Assembly (NCBI RefSeq): GCF_963675165.1
Contig: NC_087377.1
Span: 8,945,122 to 9,009,121, forward strand
Reading direction: 5' to 3'
From: Halichondria panicea
Taxonomy: Eukaryota > Porifera > Demospongiae > Suberitida > Halichondriidae
Length of the DNA: 64,000 nucleotides
The position numbers and the translations under genes are program-made. The notes under the pieces are model-generated. The model had not been told where the DNA came from, did no database searches, and was given only the letters and a program-made list of their open reading frames with translations. This document shows, piece after piece, positions 35,410-49,077 of the stretch; position 1 is the stretch's first letter, and each line of letters begins with the position of its first letter.

Positions 35410-35640
35410 CCGTATAGCGCGAAATTTTCGAGGGGCTTAATTTTCGTGGATTTCGTGGGTTAGCAATCCTACACGAAAATTAAGTCCACGAAAATCGTTC
35501 TTTACCTGCTATAACGTGCAAGATTTAAAGGCGTGGCTTCCGGTAAGCAGTCATTCCGCGAACATTGTGCAACGAAATGGCTTTTAGAGGCCAATCCACG
35601 AAATATAAGTGCCTCGAAAATTTCGCGCTATACGGTATAT
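35410..35640. mobile_element. MITE with TACCGTATAGCGCGAAATTT ends
   Basis: The ends are inverted repeats (right end AAATTTCGCGCTATACGGTA). An internal GGATTTCGTGGGTTAG/CTACACGAAAATTAAG hairpin is present. Non-coding. Confidence 0.7.
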
Positions 35641-36453
35641 ATATATATACTTTTAACGTATTTGTTGCTAAGCATTATATTGGTATTTCTATGACATAAT
35701 AGCATCTCCACAGTATTAATATTCAGGGGGATAGCCATAATTGTGTGGAATGGGGTGCATATGCAGGGGCTTTATTAAGCTCGCAGCGTCAAAATTATTT
35801 GACCGGAAACCACGCCTATTACAAATCAATGAATTTACAAGTAACATAAAAAGTAATACTATGCACACAGAGTAAGTATCACGACAGGCAGTGTGCAAGT
35901 GCACAGCTTCACAATGGCAATTAGTGATCTATCTAAAATAAGCCTATTTGGACAGACAATTTTGCTATCAAATTTCTCATTGCTTTCAAGTCCCTATTTT
36001 GCTCAAAACAACTTGATTTTAGTGAAGGCCTATAGTGCTCAGCCAGATAATGAGATACCACTTCTTTATGTTTCATGTACTAGACTCACGCCAGAGGGAG
36101 GTGCATGGAGCACCCTCTGGCTATGCTCATGATTATTAGCCCCTGATTATTATGTGCACCGTAACCATATAATTATAATAAACAAATTCTACGTAACAAT
36201 AACACACAATTAGTAATGCATATTGTCATGATTTTAATCCGGACTATATACATTACAACACCATAGCTAGCTAGCGACACTTCAAGACCTATTATTATGA
36301 GCAGTGTCGTGTTCATTGTGTTGTTGTTACTTCAGGAGTTTTACAAAGGAGTTAAATTTCAAAGGCAAGGTCTCGCTCCTTTGGATTGACATTATTGAGC
36401 CTACGGAATTACCATGTACATGTACCATGCATACATTTAGCACACAATTTATG

Positions 36454-36890
36454 TATCGTATATATTTACTTGATTAAATGCCCATCTCGTTTAAACACCT
36501 ATGGTAAAGGCTCTGTCTTTGTCAATAAACAAAACGCCCATCTTAAATAATCGCCCATGTATAGGCGGGGCACTGTGGGTGGAGCTGAACTAGCAGTGGA
36601 ACCAGTTGCAAGCATGGAAGCACAGGCAGCATAGACTATAGACACTTTTTATGATGGCAGAGAGAGAGAGAGATACCAATACGGAGGGAGAAACACCACT
36701 CCTAGCTGAGAGCTGAGAGCTGTGGCAGCAGCCAAAAAGAGCATAATAACTGCGCTCTGCTGTGCAAGAGTTTGGAGTAGACATGGCCAATAAACGCCCA
36801 TTTCGAAAAAGCACCCACCTCGTTTAAACACCCCCTTTACAGACTTCGATATGAAATAAACGCCCGGGCATTTAATCAAGTAGATACGGT
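36454..36890. mobile_element. MITE with ACTTGATTAAATGCCC termini
   Basis: Left terminus TACTTGATTAAATGCCC; right terminus GGGCATTTAATCAAGTAGAT followed by ACGGT. Internal CGTTTAAACA motifs sit near both ends. It is absent from the second copy of the surrounding local duplication. Confidence 0.65.
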
Positions 36891-37469
36891 ATTGTACATT
36901 CCATAACGACCCGGAGTGGAAAACATTCTACTGAACAAAAATATAATAATTATTGTATATATAACAGCCTTTGGGGCTCTAGATCAATACTTATATAGGA
37001 GTATAAGTTTTACTAATTATATTGACTCTGTTGCCAGATCTGACAATGTAGTTAAATTTCAAAGGCAAGCTAGGTCTCGCTCCTTTAGATAAACATTATT
37101 GAGCCTTCAGTAACACCTGACTTTGTCTTATGGGAATTACGACATATCATGAAACAATACATATATTTTGTGTACTTGTACATTTCACAACAACGGAGTG
37201 GAAAACATTCTACTGATAAGTGAAGAAGGGTATACAAATTAAAAGATAATTATGTACAAAAGCATTGCCTTTGGGGCTCTAAATCAATACATGTCATAAT
37301 AATTATCAACAAACAAACAGACAAAGTACATGATTACTATAGAAACTAGAACAGTATGTGTTATACAATAAATGCAGTAGTATAAGCTTATGTGAGCCGC
37401 ATGGAAACAGGCTAAGCAGCAAGTTATAAGTATAATTATTGTAACAGGAGCAATAAAATTAAAGTAGAC

Positions 37470-37930
37470 CAGGGGGAAGGGGGGGTATTCCTGGCAATTT
37501 TTTACATACTAACAGGGTATTGAAATAACAGTTGACATTTTTTTTAGCAAAATTTTCTAGTTACTTTTCTTATTTCACCCCTGTAGACTATAGAGACATA
37601 AAATTATATATGCTGAAACTTTTGAGAACGGAGTTTTAGTGGTGTAAACTGCACTAGGATCACAGCAAATTCAGTCAGCAAAGAAGCCTGGAATCTTAGA
37701 AATAATGGCTGCCGCTCCAGCCTGATATGTTCTGTGGCAACCAGGGTGTCATACAGGATTTTGAAGTAGAGGGGGGAAATGAGAAAAGTAACCAGAAAAT
37801 GTTGCTAAAAAAAGGTCAACTGTTATTTCAATACCCAGCTATGGACACTCAGTCATAATTGAAAGGGGGGGGGGAAATTGGAGCTAGGGGGGGGATATCC
37901 CCCCTTTCCCCCCCCCCCTGTATGACACCC
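37470..37930. repeat. Foldback element with G/C-run ends
   Basis: Two inverted arms share TTTTTTTAGCAA / TTGCTAAAAAAA and GGGTATTGAAATAACAGTTG in opposite orientations. The right end is a poly-G ... poly-C hairpin (37863-37918) followed by TGTATGACACCCTGG, complementary to CCAGGGTGTCATACAGG at about 37740. Confidence 0.55.
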
Positions 37931-38275
37931 TGGCAACAAACCACAATCCTAATTCTAGCGTTCTACTTTAGTGACCCTTTTCCATTGTCACTTCTGCAGG
38001 CAAGTAATTAAGTGCCTCGAAAATAGGCCTCGTGTAGCTAGTAACCCTGCAGCCAATGTGCAAGTTCAAGCTTCTTAGCCGTTGCATGCTAGCTTTTATT
38101 CGACAACGTAGCTTAAGCATCAAAATAATTATGCCACTATGGAAACTAATAACTTGTTGATATGGCAGCTAGGTGAGCAGGATACACAGACAAACCAACT
38201 GACTACTATAACCCGTGGCCACCCACGCACCTCGGGTTAACAACAAGTCAACAGTGCGGTTAGAAACGACAGTTA

Positions 38276-39221
38276 TCACGTTCTTAACTGTTCTCTCAAA
38301 CAAGCAAAAATCAAACAAGTGGCCTCACAATCGTCATTGGATGGCTCAACGGTTGAGATGATGAGCAGCTCCTTGGGTTGGTAGGGAGTGAGGGGTAGAG
38401 TGATTGTGACAGTGTGACTGGTGTCTGTGGTAATGTTTCTTTTGACACTGCAATAGAAAAAAATTCAGTCTAGTCACATTATGTAGTGTGTAAAAATAGT
38501 CTGAAAAATACAAGTAACAAATAATTTATTCGAAATTTGGAACATACCATAATTATGTCCTAAAAATAATTACGATTGCAAATAACCACTTGATCAGCTG
38601 CACAACTGTTATAGTAAGTTCCACTCTCTCGAATCACTTTATATTTACACGTAGCACAATGACATCAGTGACTAAAACTGTAGTAAGCATCGGGGTAGGG
38701 AAATCTGGATAAAGTTTAGTGAAATTGAACCAGTGAATCATTAGGAATGTATGTGTACTCGACCATTACATTACCTGGGTCCACAAGAGAAATGCTTGAG
38801 GTCCCACTGAGAGGTGTGACTGTAGGTTGGGGATGCTGATACAGTATAGGGGAAGCAGCGCTATAATTGAGCTGTGAGTGATGTTGTGTTGGAGTCAACA
38901 GTGGTTGTGAGGGATGGGTTCTCTTGGTCAGTTACCACATAGCCAGTGATGCAAGTTGGGTAAAGTGTGCTGTCGATCCGATTCCATACAATCTTTGGGC
39001 CCATTTGATTGACTGTGACAGTTACTCCATTGATTGATAACTGTATAGACGAACTCAATAGAAATTCGATATTATAATCTCACAGGTATTTACTGCGAAG
39101 TTCACTAACTCCACTAACTTCACAATATACAGTGGAGGTGGTGTACCGCACAACGCTGTAGCTGTATCGACACAAGTCTAAATCACCTACCATCACTGGT
39201 GATGATGATCCTGACACATCA
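38276..39221 (-). pseudogene. Decayed FN3 exons of a receptor paralog (copy B)
   Basis: Minus-strand blocks: 39221 to about 39075 (GDLDLCRYSYSVVRYTTSTV), 39058 to about 38776 (INGVTVTVNQMGPKIVWNRI ... CITGYVV ... NTTSLTAQL, then a stop, with the match continuing in another frame as QPTVTPLSGTSS), and 38447-38276 after the acceptor TTTCTATTGCAG (TVTITLPLTPYQPKELLIIS ... stop at 38276-38278). The last block matches the fourth FN3 exon of the intact receptor (IVVTVSPSPP ... SILATIDPP), so Ig and middle FN3 exons are missing. No transmembrane exon. A truncated, frameshifted relic. Confidence 0.6.
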
Positions 39222-39271
39222 CTGTAAAAACAAAACTGATAAATGTTCACCAACAATTACCCTTGTCCCAT

Positions 39272-39755
39272 ATGGCTCACCATTCATTTTTGGCTGTAGT
39301 GCTAGTGCTAGTGATCACCATTGCATCATGTCAATATAGATTGCCTGGGCCCAGAGGCATAATTATAATAATTACTATTGATGACATCATAAACAATAAT
39401 TGCAGGAACAAGAGCACATGGTATATAATTATCTACAGGTGTGAGTTTATACATTTAAGTTGCTTGAGTTTATAGTTAGTTAGACACCTACTGCTGCCAG
39501 GAGCCTGTTCTTGGAAATTGGAGCACTCTTCAGTGTATTCCATGTTGAATGCATAGAACGTGTTCAAGGAGCACCAAGCAGAGCTTTCTTTGTAGGTATA
39601 CAGTTGCGATTTTTCTTATATTTATAAGTGTTGTTTTGTCAATCCTCTCTAGAATATTACTGGTGGCCAGCCATCTGGATCATGGTTGTGCATGGAAGTG
39701 GAACTTGTTCCGGCGTACGTGTGTCTCCTTCCTGCAAATGAAGGTAAGTTTTGTA
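39272..39755 (+). pseudogene. Decayed secreted-protein exon cluster (copy B)
   Basis: ATG 39272 opens an intact signal peptide (MAHHSFLAVVLVLVITIASC). The second block (CQEPVLGNWSTLQ) gains one base near 39543 and reaches a TGA. The third block (NITGGQPSGSWLCMEVELV, then PAYVCLLPANE) is open up to a GTAAGT donor. Product unknown; compare copy A at 2875-3355. Confidence 0.35.
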
Positions 39756-39771
39756 ATAATCATTGCGTAAT

Positions 39772-40145
39772 TAATGTAATTACAGCGCCACCATAATTTA
39801 AGCGCCACGTCAGCATCAGTATAATTTTTGAGGCCTTAAAAGAAGCGCCTACCGTTGCTGTAATTCTGCATCTATGACTTCCTTACACTTTAAGCAGTTG
39901 TCCGACCCATAGCTATATTGAGTCAATAAATGTTGTTCACGAGTCAGCTCTCAACGGTACAGCTAACTAGCAAGTGAAACTAAGCTAAACCACGCCCATT
40001 ATCTCTAAAATGTCTATACTGGCTGTAGAACATAAGCGCCACCGTAATTTAGGCGCATTGCAGCTGAACGTAATATTGGTGTTCTAAAAGATGTGCCGCT
40101 TAGAAATGGTTTTTCTGCCGCTGTAATTACATCAATTATGGTAGA
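39772..40145. mobile_element. MITE with TGTAATTACAG termini (copy B)
   Basis: Same element and position as 3370-3745 of copy A. Confidence 0.65.
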
Positions 40146-41926
40146 AAATCATAACTATTATGTAGGGTTGTATATACACACATCACTGCCACATCATAAT
40201 ATAATAATATCAATTGTGGAGATCTAAGACATATTGTAAGTGTAGGTTTTAGAATGGGAAAGAGACAATGAATAACTGTCTCATATACTAAGCCGATGCG
40301 TTTCAGTCTTATTTATAATCAAGTGAGTCAACAATAAGAAGCAACATATCTTTCTCGACTGTTCGTACTGTCCACAGACCAGCCATGTCCTCTGTCACTG
40401 TGTATATAGTGAATATGGTTGCAAAGAAAATAATGTTTCTTACCATTATACATTTTTTGTTTGACTGTTTGTACTGTCACAGACCAGCCATGTCCACAGC
40501 CAGTAACTTAACTAAAGCAAAACACAAACAAAGTTTTTATAATTATTATGAATGATTGCTTACCTGCCAAATTCTAAAGTATAGGTGTGTCCACGATGCG
40601 ACCAACCAATGTAAACGACAATAATTATTATTGTAAAATACCTTCTGGTCATGATGGGTTGAAATCGTTGATGGCATAAGCATTCCAATTTATATATGTA
40701 CATCTGTATGTGTGCATCAGTACACGAGTTTAAGGTGAGTTAAATAATTATTAATTGGCTCACATTCTCAAGTAGTGTGACAAGGAACCTCAATCTCGAG
40801 CTCAATCAGTACAGTAATAGACACAGGTACATCTGTATGTGTGCATATGTAAACGAGTTTGAGTAAGTGAGTCAATAATAGAATCTGAATCTCGAGCTCG
40901 TAAAGTAATGATGACACAGACAACTGTAGATAATATCATAGGTATACATTTACATGCATTTTATATACCTCGTACTCACCTATTTAGTAGCCGTTGTAGG
41001 GGTGCATATCCTCCTTTTTAGTTGTGTATTCCTATACATAAGCAGCATATGGACCAACATTTTAAAAACCAGCTGAACACTCACTTATAACATTGTAGCA
41101 TTGTAGAAGAAGTCAACAACCTGCATCGCGTCAGAGGCAACCAGATCTGCAATACGAAATAACTCTGTCAACATAATTATTTATATATAACCACATAAGC
41201 ACACCTTGTAGCCTATAGAGCTAGACTCCTAGAGACAGTGAGAGAAGAATTGCAGAGACATCTAGCAGCTGATAAATGGACAGAAGTGAGTATTAATTAG
41301 CCGACCTACTATATACTAGCTCCTCTACTTACTTCCTCTCTCTCTCTCTCTCTTTTTCTTGCTAGCTGGCCTTGCAGTCAGCTCCATAAATAATATAATT
41401 ACTCCATCCATCCTTTAAAGCTGCAACTGAACGAGAAGATCAAGCTTCAACCTTTTCAGTCTCTTGGTGGATTTCGTAGCTAAGCAACTTTCTCTCTGCG
41501 CATACGCATACGCTGGCTGCACAGGCTGTAAGCAGGACGTGGGTGCTACAGGCTGAAACAGGCCGGTTATTTACGGGCTGTATTCAGGACAGGATGTACG
41601 TGCTGTAACGGGCCTGTGGTTCCAGGATGTAAGCAGGCCGTGGGCAATTACATCCGCATACAGGCCCATATTCCGGCCTGTATTCAGCTGATTTTCCCCA
41701 CGGGCTGAAACATTCCCGTGGATTTTTGGCTGTGTAAGCATTCCATGTATGATTGTATGTATCATGTAAAATTAAATGCATGTAGTGAACATAATTATAA
41801 TGGACCTCCATAGAAGACCTCTGAATGACTGAGAGGTCTCTATAAGAAATAAAGGACCTCCAAGTAACCAATCAGATTTGTGACAAGCATTTTCTAAACA
41901 TAGGGAGATACCCTAAATACTTATTA
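40146..41926. other. Copy-B-specific intergenic interval
   Basis: No gene supported. About 40150-40345 is the inverted counterpart of 5155-5352. Short tandem-like blocks include GACTGT..GTACTGTC[CA]ACAGACC near 40370 and 40455, and ACATCTGTATGTGTGCAT near 40700 and 40829. A (CT)n run lies at about 41336-41353. A GC-richer patch at 41520-41730 carries repeated CAGGCCG/CGGGCTG words. Confidence 0.45.
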
Positions 41927-41990
41927 GGTATTGACTTCATTCAAGCTAGCTAGCTAGCTGTGAAGCTGTGACCAGAGTTGTGACTAAATA

Positions 41991-44900
41991 ATGGACACAA
42001 GATTTGTTTTATTTTTAGTTGTGCTCTTAAGCTGGACGACAGGTAAAAGTTCTTATTTGAAGATTAGCTCTCAGTGCTATATATAATCCCTTCTTGCTAG
42101 TTAATACTTTCAAAACGCTCTACTGTGCTAGCTGGTTTAGATCTAGTTAAAGTAGTACTTAAGCAGTATCCACATGAGTATTTCTGCATGCATTCTTCAG
42201 CTCAGCAACCAGCACTGTACTGTCCCGGTCTTGCAACTATCAGCTGTTCAACTGTAACACCAATTATTTGGGATGGGACAGCTTTTAATGGACAGTGTCC
42301 CCTCAATGGGATTGGTTTTCAAACTATTAACAATGACAGTATTGGTGAATCCTCTTCCTGCGGAGAACTGAATGTGACTATCACCAATGTAGTCACAACC
42401 ATCGATGTGGGTAACACTGTAGTCATTGTTAACTCATCACTGTCTTTCAGTGCACAACCATCTCTCAGTGGATTAACTGTTGTCTGTAGAAGTGGGCCCA
42501 ATGCTGCTGTGAACTCTATGCTATTGATTCCAGGTAGGTATGAGTTGGCTGATAATCAGACATGCTTGGCTGACTCTTCTTTTGTACTATATACACTGCA
42601 GATCCCACTCAAGCTGTATCTGTGAGCCAGGACTCTCTGACAGCTGTGACAGTGACTTTGACGGGCGGAGACAGTCGCTGTATTTCACTGTACTTTGTGG
42701 AGATCACTGAGATAGGCAGCAACGACTCACCCACTATCATTAGCAGCTCTTTTCCCTCCATCGGTGTGACTGGTCTGGACCTGTGTATAGGAACCGCTCC
42801 TTTGTTGTCGGCTTTGTTCAAGCTCCCTCAGGCGTGCAAGGGGGAAGAAGTACACCATAAATGATAGGTAAGTATATATCTAAAGCCTAACCTCTTAGGG
42901 ACTACTCATCACATAATTATAGCGAGTAGATACAAATGTACCTGCACAAACAAAACAATTAAGACAGTATTAAGTGTTGCTTGAGAATTTATGTGAACCC
43001 CGTTCTGTTGCTGGATGCTTTATATTGTCACATAATTATTACATATAGATTGCAAACAAAATGAAGGAAAAAGCAGGTGCATGCAATTTGCAATAGTTTA
43101 TAGATGCAACCAGGCTTGTACAGTGTCATCCGCAAATATTATCAATCGAAACCTGCATGGTATACGGTAGTGGCTGTCGAGATAAGCAGTTTCTTGTGCA
43201 GGTTTGGAAGCGGTTGCAAATGTGACAGCCAACACAACTACTTTGTCTTGGACACAGCCGGCAAACACTGCTTCAGATGGCTGTATCTCTGGTTATATCA
43301 TCTCCTGGACTGAGGGAGAAGACACTACAGTTGGTTCTAGCATTTCAGTCCTTGTATCAAATCTGAACAACTTCCCTTTCTGTCAAGGCTGAACTGTAAC
43401 GGTGACACCCAATACACCATCTGGTCGTCTCACTGTGGGTACCAGTTTGCAGAATGTGATATTTAAGCACCCAGGTACATAGTTTTGTGCCTCTAAAAGG
43501 TTCTAACTCGATCCTACATGATGTGTCTACTTTACAGATTTTGCTGCTCCTATAGTATCAGCCTTTTTCATTCTCCAGTCAGATAGTGTGGTCATTAACA
43601 TCAACTGGCAGGTAACAGGTTGTTTATAACATTCCATCGAATCATTCAATTCTACTTGTATAGGATATCTCTTTAGAGGCAGTTCCATTGAGAATGTTTG
43701 GGTTCAGTAAGATTGGGGAGGGTGTGTGTAACCCTCGGTTTAGTACAACTGGTTCGTCGGTGACCCAGTCAGTACCAGAAGCTCAGTCTGGTGACAGGTA
43801 CACTGTCTGTGTGGTGTTTATCAACAACGAGTGCATGGAGCGTGTGGATGACACTATCAAAGGTGAGAGGAAGATTTTGTGTGCCTATATAACTTATCTA
43901 TTTTGCATATCTCTGCAGAAATGCTTGCCAATCCACAGCTATCTGTTGGTGATAGTTCTATCTCAATAGTGGTCACTGTATCTCCCTCTCCCCCCATGAA
44001 TCCTGACTTCCTGTCCATACTCGCAACTATTGATCCCCCTCATGCTAGTGCTGTGTTGGCAAACTACCCCACATCATCTCAACAGTACATGGTGATGTTT
44101 GATGGTCTCACTTCTGGAACAATCTACACTTACGACATCAGGGTGATACTCAGGAATGACTCCACCCCCACTATTGGTCTGCCGGTGACTGGATCCTTCA
44201 CTGTTCCAGGTAACTATATCTTCTACAGAAAAGTTGTGTGTCTGTGTATTAAATCTGTATCTCTCCTCAGCATGTGGCACAGTTTGTGTAACCGTGGTTA
44301 TTGTAGTGAGTGCAGTCCTGCTAGTGGTTGCTGTTTTTTGCCTAGCTGGAGGCTTCGGTGCTTATAAGTACAAAACCAGATCTAAAGGTACATGTAATAT
44401 GTAACAGATGTGCACAGAATTTTTTGTAACTAGCTTGATCAAGTTCATAAACATGATCTTCCTGCATCCGAAAGATTGGTCTGCGAGATCGTTCAAATCC
44501 GAAAACACAGAGAAGCACGAACTTACGTAAGTGAAAGCCATAATTGTCTCGGTGTGCATGGTAGTGTGTTTGTGTGTGTGTCTGTGTGTGTGTGTGTAGA
44601 CTGTTATAGCTGCTCAGTGATAAATAAAGTGCAAGTAAGAGCTTCTAGTCATGTTTTCTTCGTGAATTTGCAAAATAATGCTTGTTCTCGAATTATGGCT
44701 AGTTTTGCTTACTTTGAAGGGCATTGCAGTCTCTTCAGACTCGTGTGTAGCAAAATCTGTTGATATGACTTAGCTATTCAACTTAACATGTTAGCTCTGC
44801 ACTAGAACGCTACCTATTGGTAGCTGCGAAAGAGCTGCAAAGGTCCACTGAATGCAACAGCCATTTATTATGGAATTTTAACTTTTTATAATCTTCATAG

Positions 44901-47900
44901 CAACAATCAGGATCGATCGTTTCCCACTATCTTGTACCATTCCTGCCCTGCATGCAATAGCAAAAGCATTAGCATTATTGCAGCTGGCTTTCCACCGCGG
45001 CATCAGCACCCGCGGTACTTTCATTTATTGTGCTTTTTTAAACTGATTGGAAGTAACCCAATTGTATACACGTGTACAAAGATGCATATACGTACACTCA
45101 TTTCTAATACCGTGGCAATTTTCTCATTTAGACATAGCTTACCCCCTCCATCTCCTGACTCCCTGTATGCTGACCCCAGATCCATTGAGCACCAGGCAGC
45201 CCTGGGCACTGAGGACCAGTACGCCATGGTCGATAAAAACGGCAAGAAAAACACAAAACCAAAGCCAACTCCACCAGAAGCTGTGTATCAGGTATGTGTG
45301 AAGTACTTGTTGCATCATACACGTGTAGATACTCCAAGGTTTTCATAATGTAGGGTGCAAGTTAACTACCTTGTACATGTACCTTCTTACAACTAGTGTC
45401 GCTTTGTGAACCTACTGCTTTGGTTATTACTATATACCTACTGCTATTTAGTATACACTACCAATCCCCACCCAGGACCCCTGCACAATTGAGCATAAGA
45501 CCACTGCCTCTGGAGCCATCTATACCGTGGTGGACAAGCTCAAGAGGTCCTCCAAGAAGGAAGGAGAGCCGGACGTGATTCCCCCAGCCAGCGAGGGGGT
45601 GAGTGGAGAAGGTCTTGTTTAGTATATGCAGTTACTATTTTGTGTAGTGTACGTATAGCGATCAATAAAAATGTCCCCATACCGTTTCCATAGTACGTAC
45701 GTGCGTAGTATGTTAACAAGCGTACTGTTTTAGCAATAGTGTTACCGTACTGTTTACCATGCCGTTTTTTGCCTGCGGGAGTACGACGTTGCAACGTAGC
45801 CACGCCCTATCTAGTTGCAACAGATCGAGTCTCTCAGAGAAATCTACAGCTAGATCTATACAGAATATTATTATTATTGCAAAGACTATAAGCTCTGGCA
45901 CTTCCAGTACTGAGCTATTAGTCTCCAGAAGCTATAATATTATCTTACAAGTGCTAAAGAGTTTGGTATAAGGCTAAACAAAAGTCATTGACTATTTTAC
46001 AAAAGAAATGGTAAAGTTGGGCTTGTTGTTCAAAGACGTGCATGCGTAGCGTTTTACAATGTGTTTAATTAGACAGTACGAACGTACTATGCATGCATGT
46101 ACTATGGAAACGTTACGGGAACTTTTATTCATCGCTACTATATATACCCTGAATGTGTAGGTGCCTACTAGGAAACATTGCCACGTATTATACAGTTTTC
46201 ATCCAGCCAGAAAAACATTTGCAATGCGAAGATTTATGGAACATAACGATCAATGACCGGGCGAACTATAAGTATTGTCTAAATGTTACCACAGGCAGTC
46301 ACATGCATGCTGGCTATAAGCTGATTGAATAGTATTCAGCGAAAATTGGCTCTTCCTACAAAATGCAAGGCTTCCCGTTATACTATGGATTGAAGAGTTA
46401 GAGGGATAGGAAACGAAGTGGTGCACGTCATGATTTTACATTGAATCTGCAGTGGAGCCTTGAAAACTATCCGCCTTACGCCCTATGAACGAGGCTATTA
46501 TGCCGGGTAACTCCCTCAAAATAAGAAAGTTGTGTTTCCTCGAGACATCATCTCTTTCAGCAATTTATAACACGCCTACTCCATGAGCCATGTGTAGTAC
46601 TTGCTAATGACTGACCACACCCAGTAAAAAGAGACTTTCCAATAAGTTATGTTCCCAAGGCTGTTTTAGAGCTTTATTGGAACATGCATGTAACGTGTAA
46701 GCGTGCTGGCTATGACTACACAATAGGTATAGACCTTTAAATATAAGTGAGTTGCACGGACTAAGAACAGTTACTTGCAGTTTATTATGCACTGGGTAGG
46801 TATAGAAATAGGTATTGTCGTGATGGCCTCGATTAAACCGCAGCGTAGCGCAGATGTATTCGAAATACCAACTGTTTCCTATCCCTCTAACTCTTCAATC
46901 TATGGTTATACAGCATATGACTGCCTGAATATTCGTACTCAATCTAATGACATGACATGGTGTTTGTTTTGACCACTGTCTAATGGATGAATGTTTGACG
47001 TGTGTTTCTGAGAGGATTCAGTAGCCCAAACATGCAGTGCGACTAGAGTATCTTGCTGTTGAACACAGCGCTTTTGTCTTGTTAGCAACACTACTGTGAA
47101 TTGAGATACATGCACACGCGCATGGTTACCATTGAGCTAGCTGTCCTTAATACAATTAACCCATTGTCATAATTATGTATTCTATTGTATAAATCCCATT
47201 CTTGTGTGTGTATGTGTCTAATGCCTTAATTGGAGGTAGCGTTTGTGAATGTTGGCAACAGTAAGACGTTTAGTCTAATTATAGCGCTCTTGTGTTGCCG
47301 TAGTCTTAGAGGTACGTTTTGGCTGTCAGAGAGTTTCTGTATTCAGTATTGCACTGTATTGATTGTGCGTAAGCCGCAGGAGGCATGCGGTAAAGTTTAC
47401 CGTGTGTGTGTCTTTATTATCGATCAAGTAATGTCAAGTAATGTTGTAGTTTTACTATACCCTACAATGTATGTGAGATATGAGACCACACTTGTCAACT
47501 GTACGAATAAATGCATGTATATATACTTGTCAAAACTCCCAACTGTGTATTCAATTCCATGGGGACCGTTATTGATAATAACATTGAAATATACGCAACA
47601 GTTTAATTCATCCCAATGCTGCTATAGTCCTAGTTACTGAGAATGCCTTCAGTTTCAGTGATAGTGCAAGGGTGTTCCTGTTTATGTGAACAGCTTATCA
47701 TAGAATGTACAGATCCACCCCCTAATGTTGTGTGTGTACATGATTTAGATTTAGAGAACATGATAAGACCTGTCTTTAAACATTTCCTTGTAGTGGTACC
47801 ATTGTGAATTGCAGTTGTCATAACTATAGCCTCTTGTCTTCATTTCAGAAGAAAAGTGGTCATGCTCTCTGTTTTTGGTACAACAATGATATCTATATTA

Positions 47901-49077
47901 CATGTAGATATAGTGAATAATTAATAGAGTATTAGGCCGTACATTAAATCATTCACTCATCATTATATATATGATATACAACACACTTTACTAAAAGGTA
48001 ACTAGTGTTTACTTGACAACCACTAGCTTGCATGATGTCATGTGTAAAACATGTGCCTCTAATAATAGTAGTTGCAATTGGTCATGTATGAATTGTGCCA
48101 TTGTTAATCATGATCGAGTCAGCAGTTACTCACAAGTACATTAACTTGTATCGTACACAATGTGTATTGCATGCTATTCACATGTGCATTGTATAGTACA
48201 ACCCTAACCCACATTAGTCAGCACATTACAGCTGTGGTGATATCCCTCGCACGCATTCTTAATTATATGGTCATGAATTAGGTATATGTGGTGGCATATT
48301 TAGCGAGTCACATCTGATTATGGAGGTAGCTCCACTTATTCTACATGCCTCAATTTCCAGGACAACTCAGTATAGTATAATGTTGCACCCAATTGCCAGC
48401 GGTGCAATAATGAACTTCGATAGTTTCATTGTTACAATGTTCATGTACAGTACAGTGTAGATGTCAGTGTTGCAAATGGACATTCCTATATATGGTGTAC
48501 TCTATACATGCAGTCAGTTTTTTGTTGCTCATATTAACCTCACAGTGTAGGTTATACCTACATGCATACACATTTAGAGTACATGTAAGCGTGTTGAAGA
48601 AGCAACTAAACCTAACTCCAGCCAGCTTCCTCAGGAACTTTATTCAGAGGTGTTTGACGCATTACCAAAAGGGATGGCTCCTAAAGTTGTGAGGAATGGA
48701 ACGAAAAACTAACTGAATTTTATGTATACAGTCATGTAGTTATAGCAACAGGTGCTCATTTTAACCTCATAGTGTAGGTTATTAGCTTACACTATAAATC
48801 CTTTAATATTCATTATGTTTGTCGCTGTAAGAATCAATTTATCTTTATACAACAAGAGGAGCTACTGCACAAATCACATAATCATCATTACCTAAGTTAA
48901 CTATAGAATATAGATATGGGTAAATACGATGAGTCAGTCCTCGAGGTTAGTTCATGTCTTTCACTTCCCTTCTCTCCCCAGCTCCCATTGGATGCGTTAA
49001 GTCTCAATGAGGCAAGTGGTTTTCTTGCAAGAGCTGGAGGATCTTCTAGGAAAATGTTGAGGAATTGGTATCGCTGA
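41991..49077 (+). pseudogene. Receptor gene copy B, disrupted in exons 3 and 4
   Basis: Exons match copy A one to one: 41991-42042, 42201-42533, 42602-42867, 43202-43474, 43538-43611, 43664-43862, 43919-44209, 44271-44387, 44475-44526, 45132-45291, 45476-45598, 48626-48688, 48982-49077. All splice sites are kept. Exon 3 is 266 bp instead of 264: a net +2 near 42785-42800 destroys the LDLC-x-NRYSF core. Exon 4 has TGA at 43390-43392, where copy A reads CQSQT. Every other exon is open; exon 7 differs by a clean 6 bp and exon 11 is identical to copy A. Both damaged exons are phase-1 symmetrical, so a transcript skipping them would remain in frame. Tail motifs YADP, YAMV, YQDP, YTVV and YSEV are present. 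Confidence 0.75.
46384..46904. mobile_element. hAT-like MITE with GTTATAC target duplication (copy B)
   Basis: Orthologous to 9839-10365, flanked by GTTATAC at 46377-46383 and 46905-46911. Confidence 0.75.

Larger units (their letters stand above)
35641..38275. other. Intergenic region with local duplication and inverted repeats
   Basis: No gene supported. A local direct duplication (about 36340-36990 and 37040-37310; shared GAGTGGAAAACATTCTACTG and GCCTTTGGGGCTCTA) carries a MITE only in its first copy. A foldback element is at 37470-37930. An AGAG microsatellite lies near 36659-36674. Confidence 0.45.

Noticed and set aside
41520-41730. GC-rich patch with repeated CAGGCC and CGGGCTG words
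   Set aside because: Considered as a structured RNA or palindromic element, but no consistent hairpin or terminal repeat could be established by eye.
47230-47640. 136-codon plus-strand frame in copy B intron 11
   Set aside because: Much of it lies in DNA absent from copy A, it has no splice support, and its composition is not protein-like.
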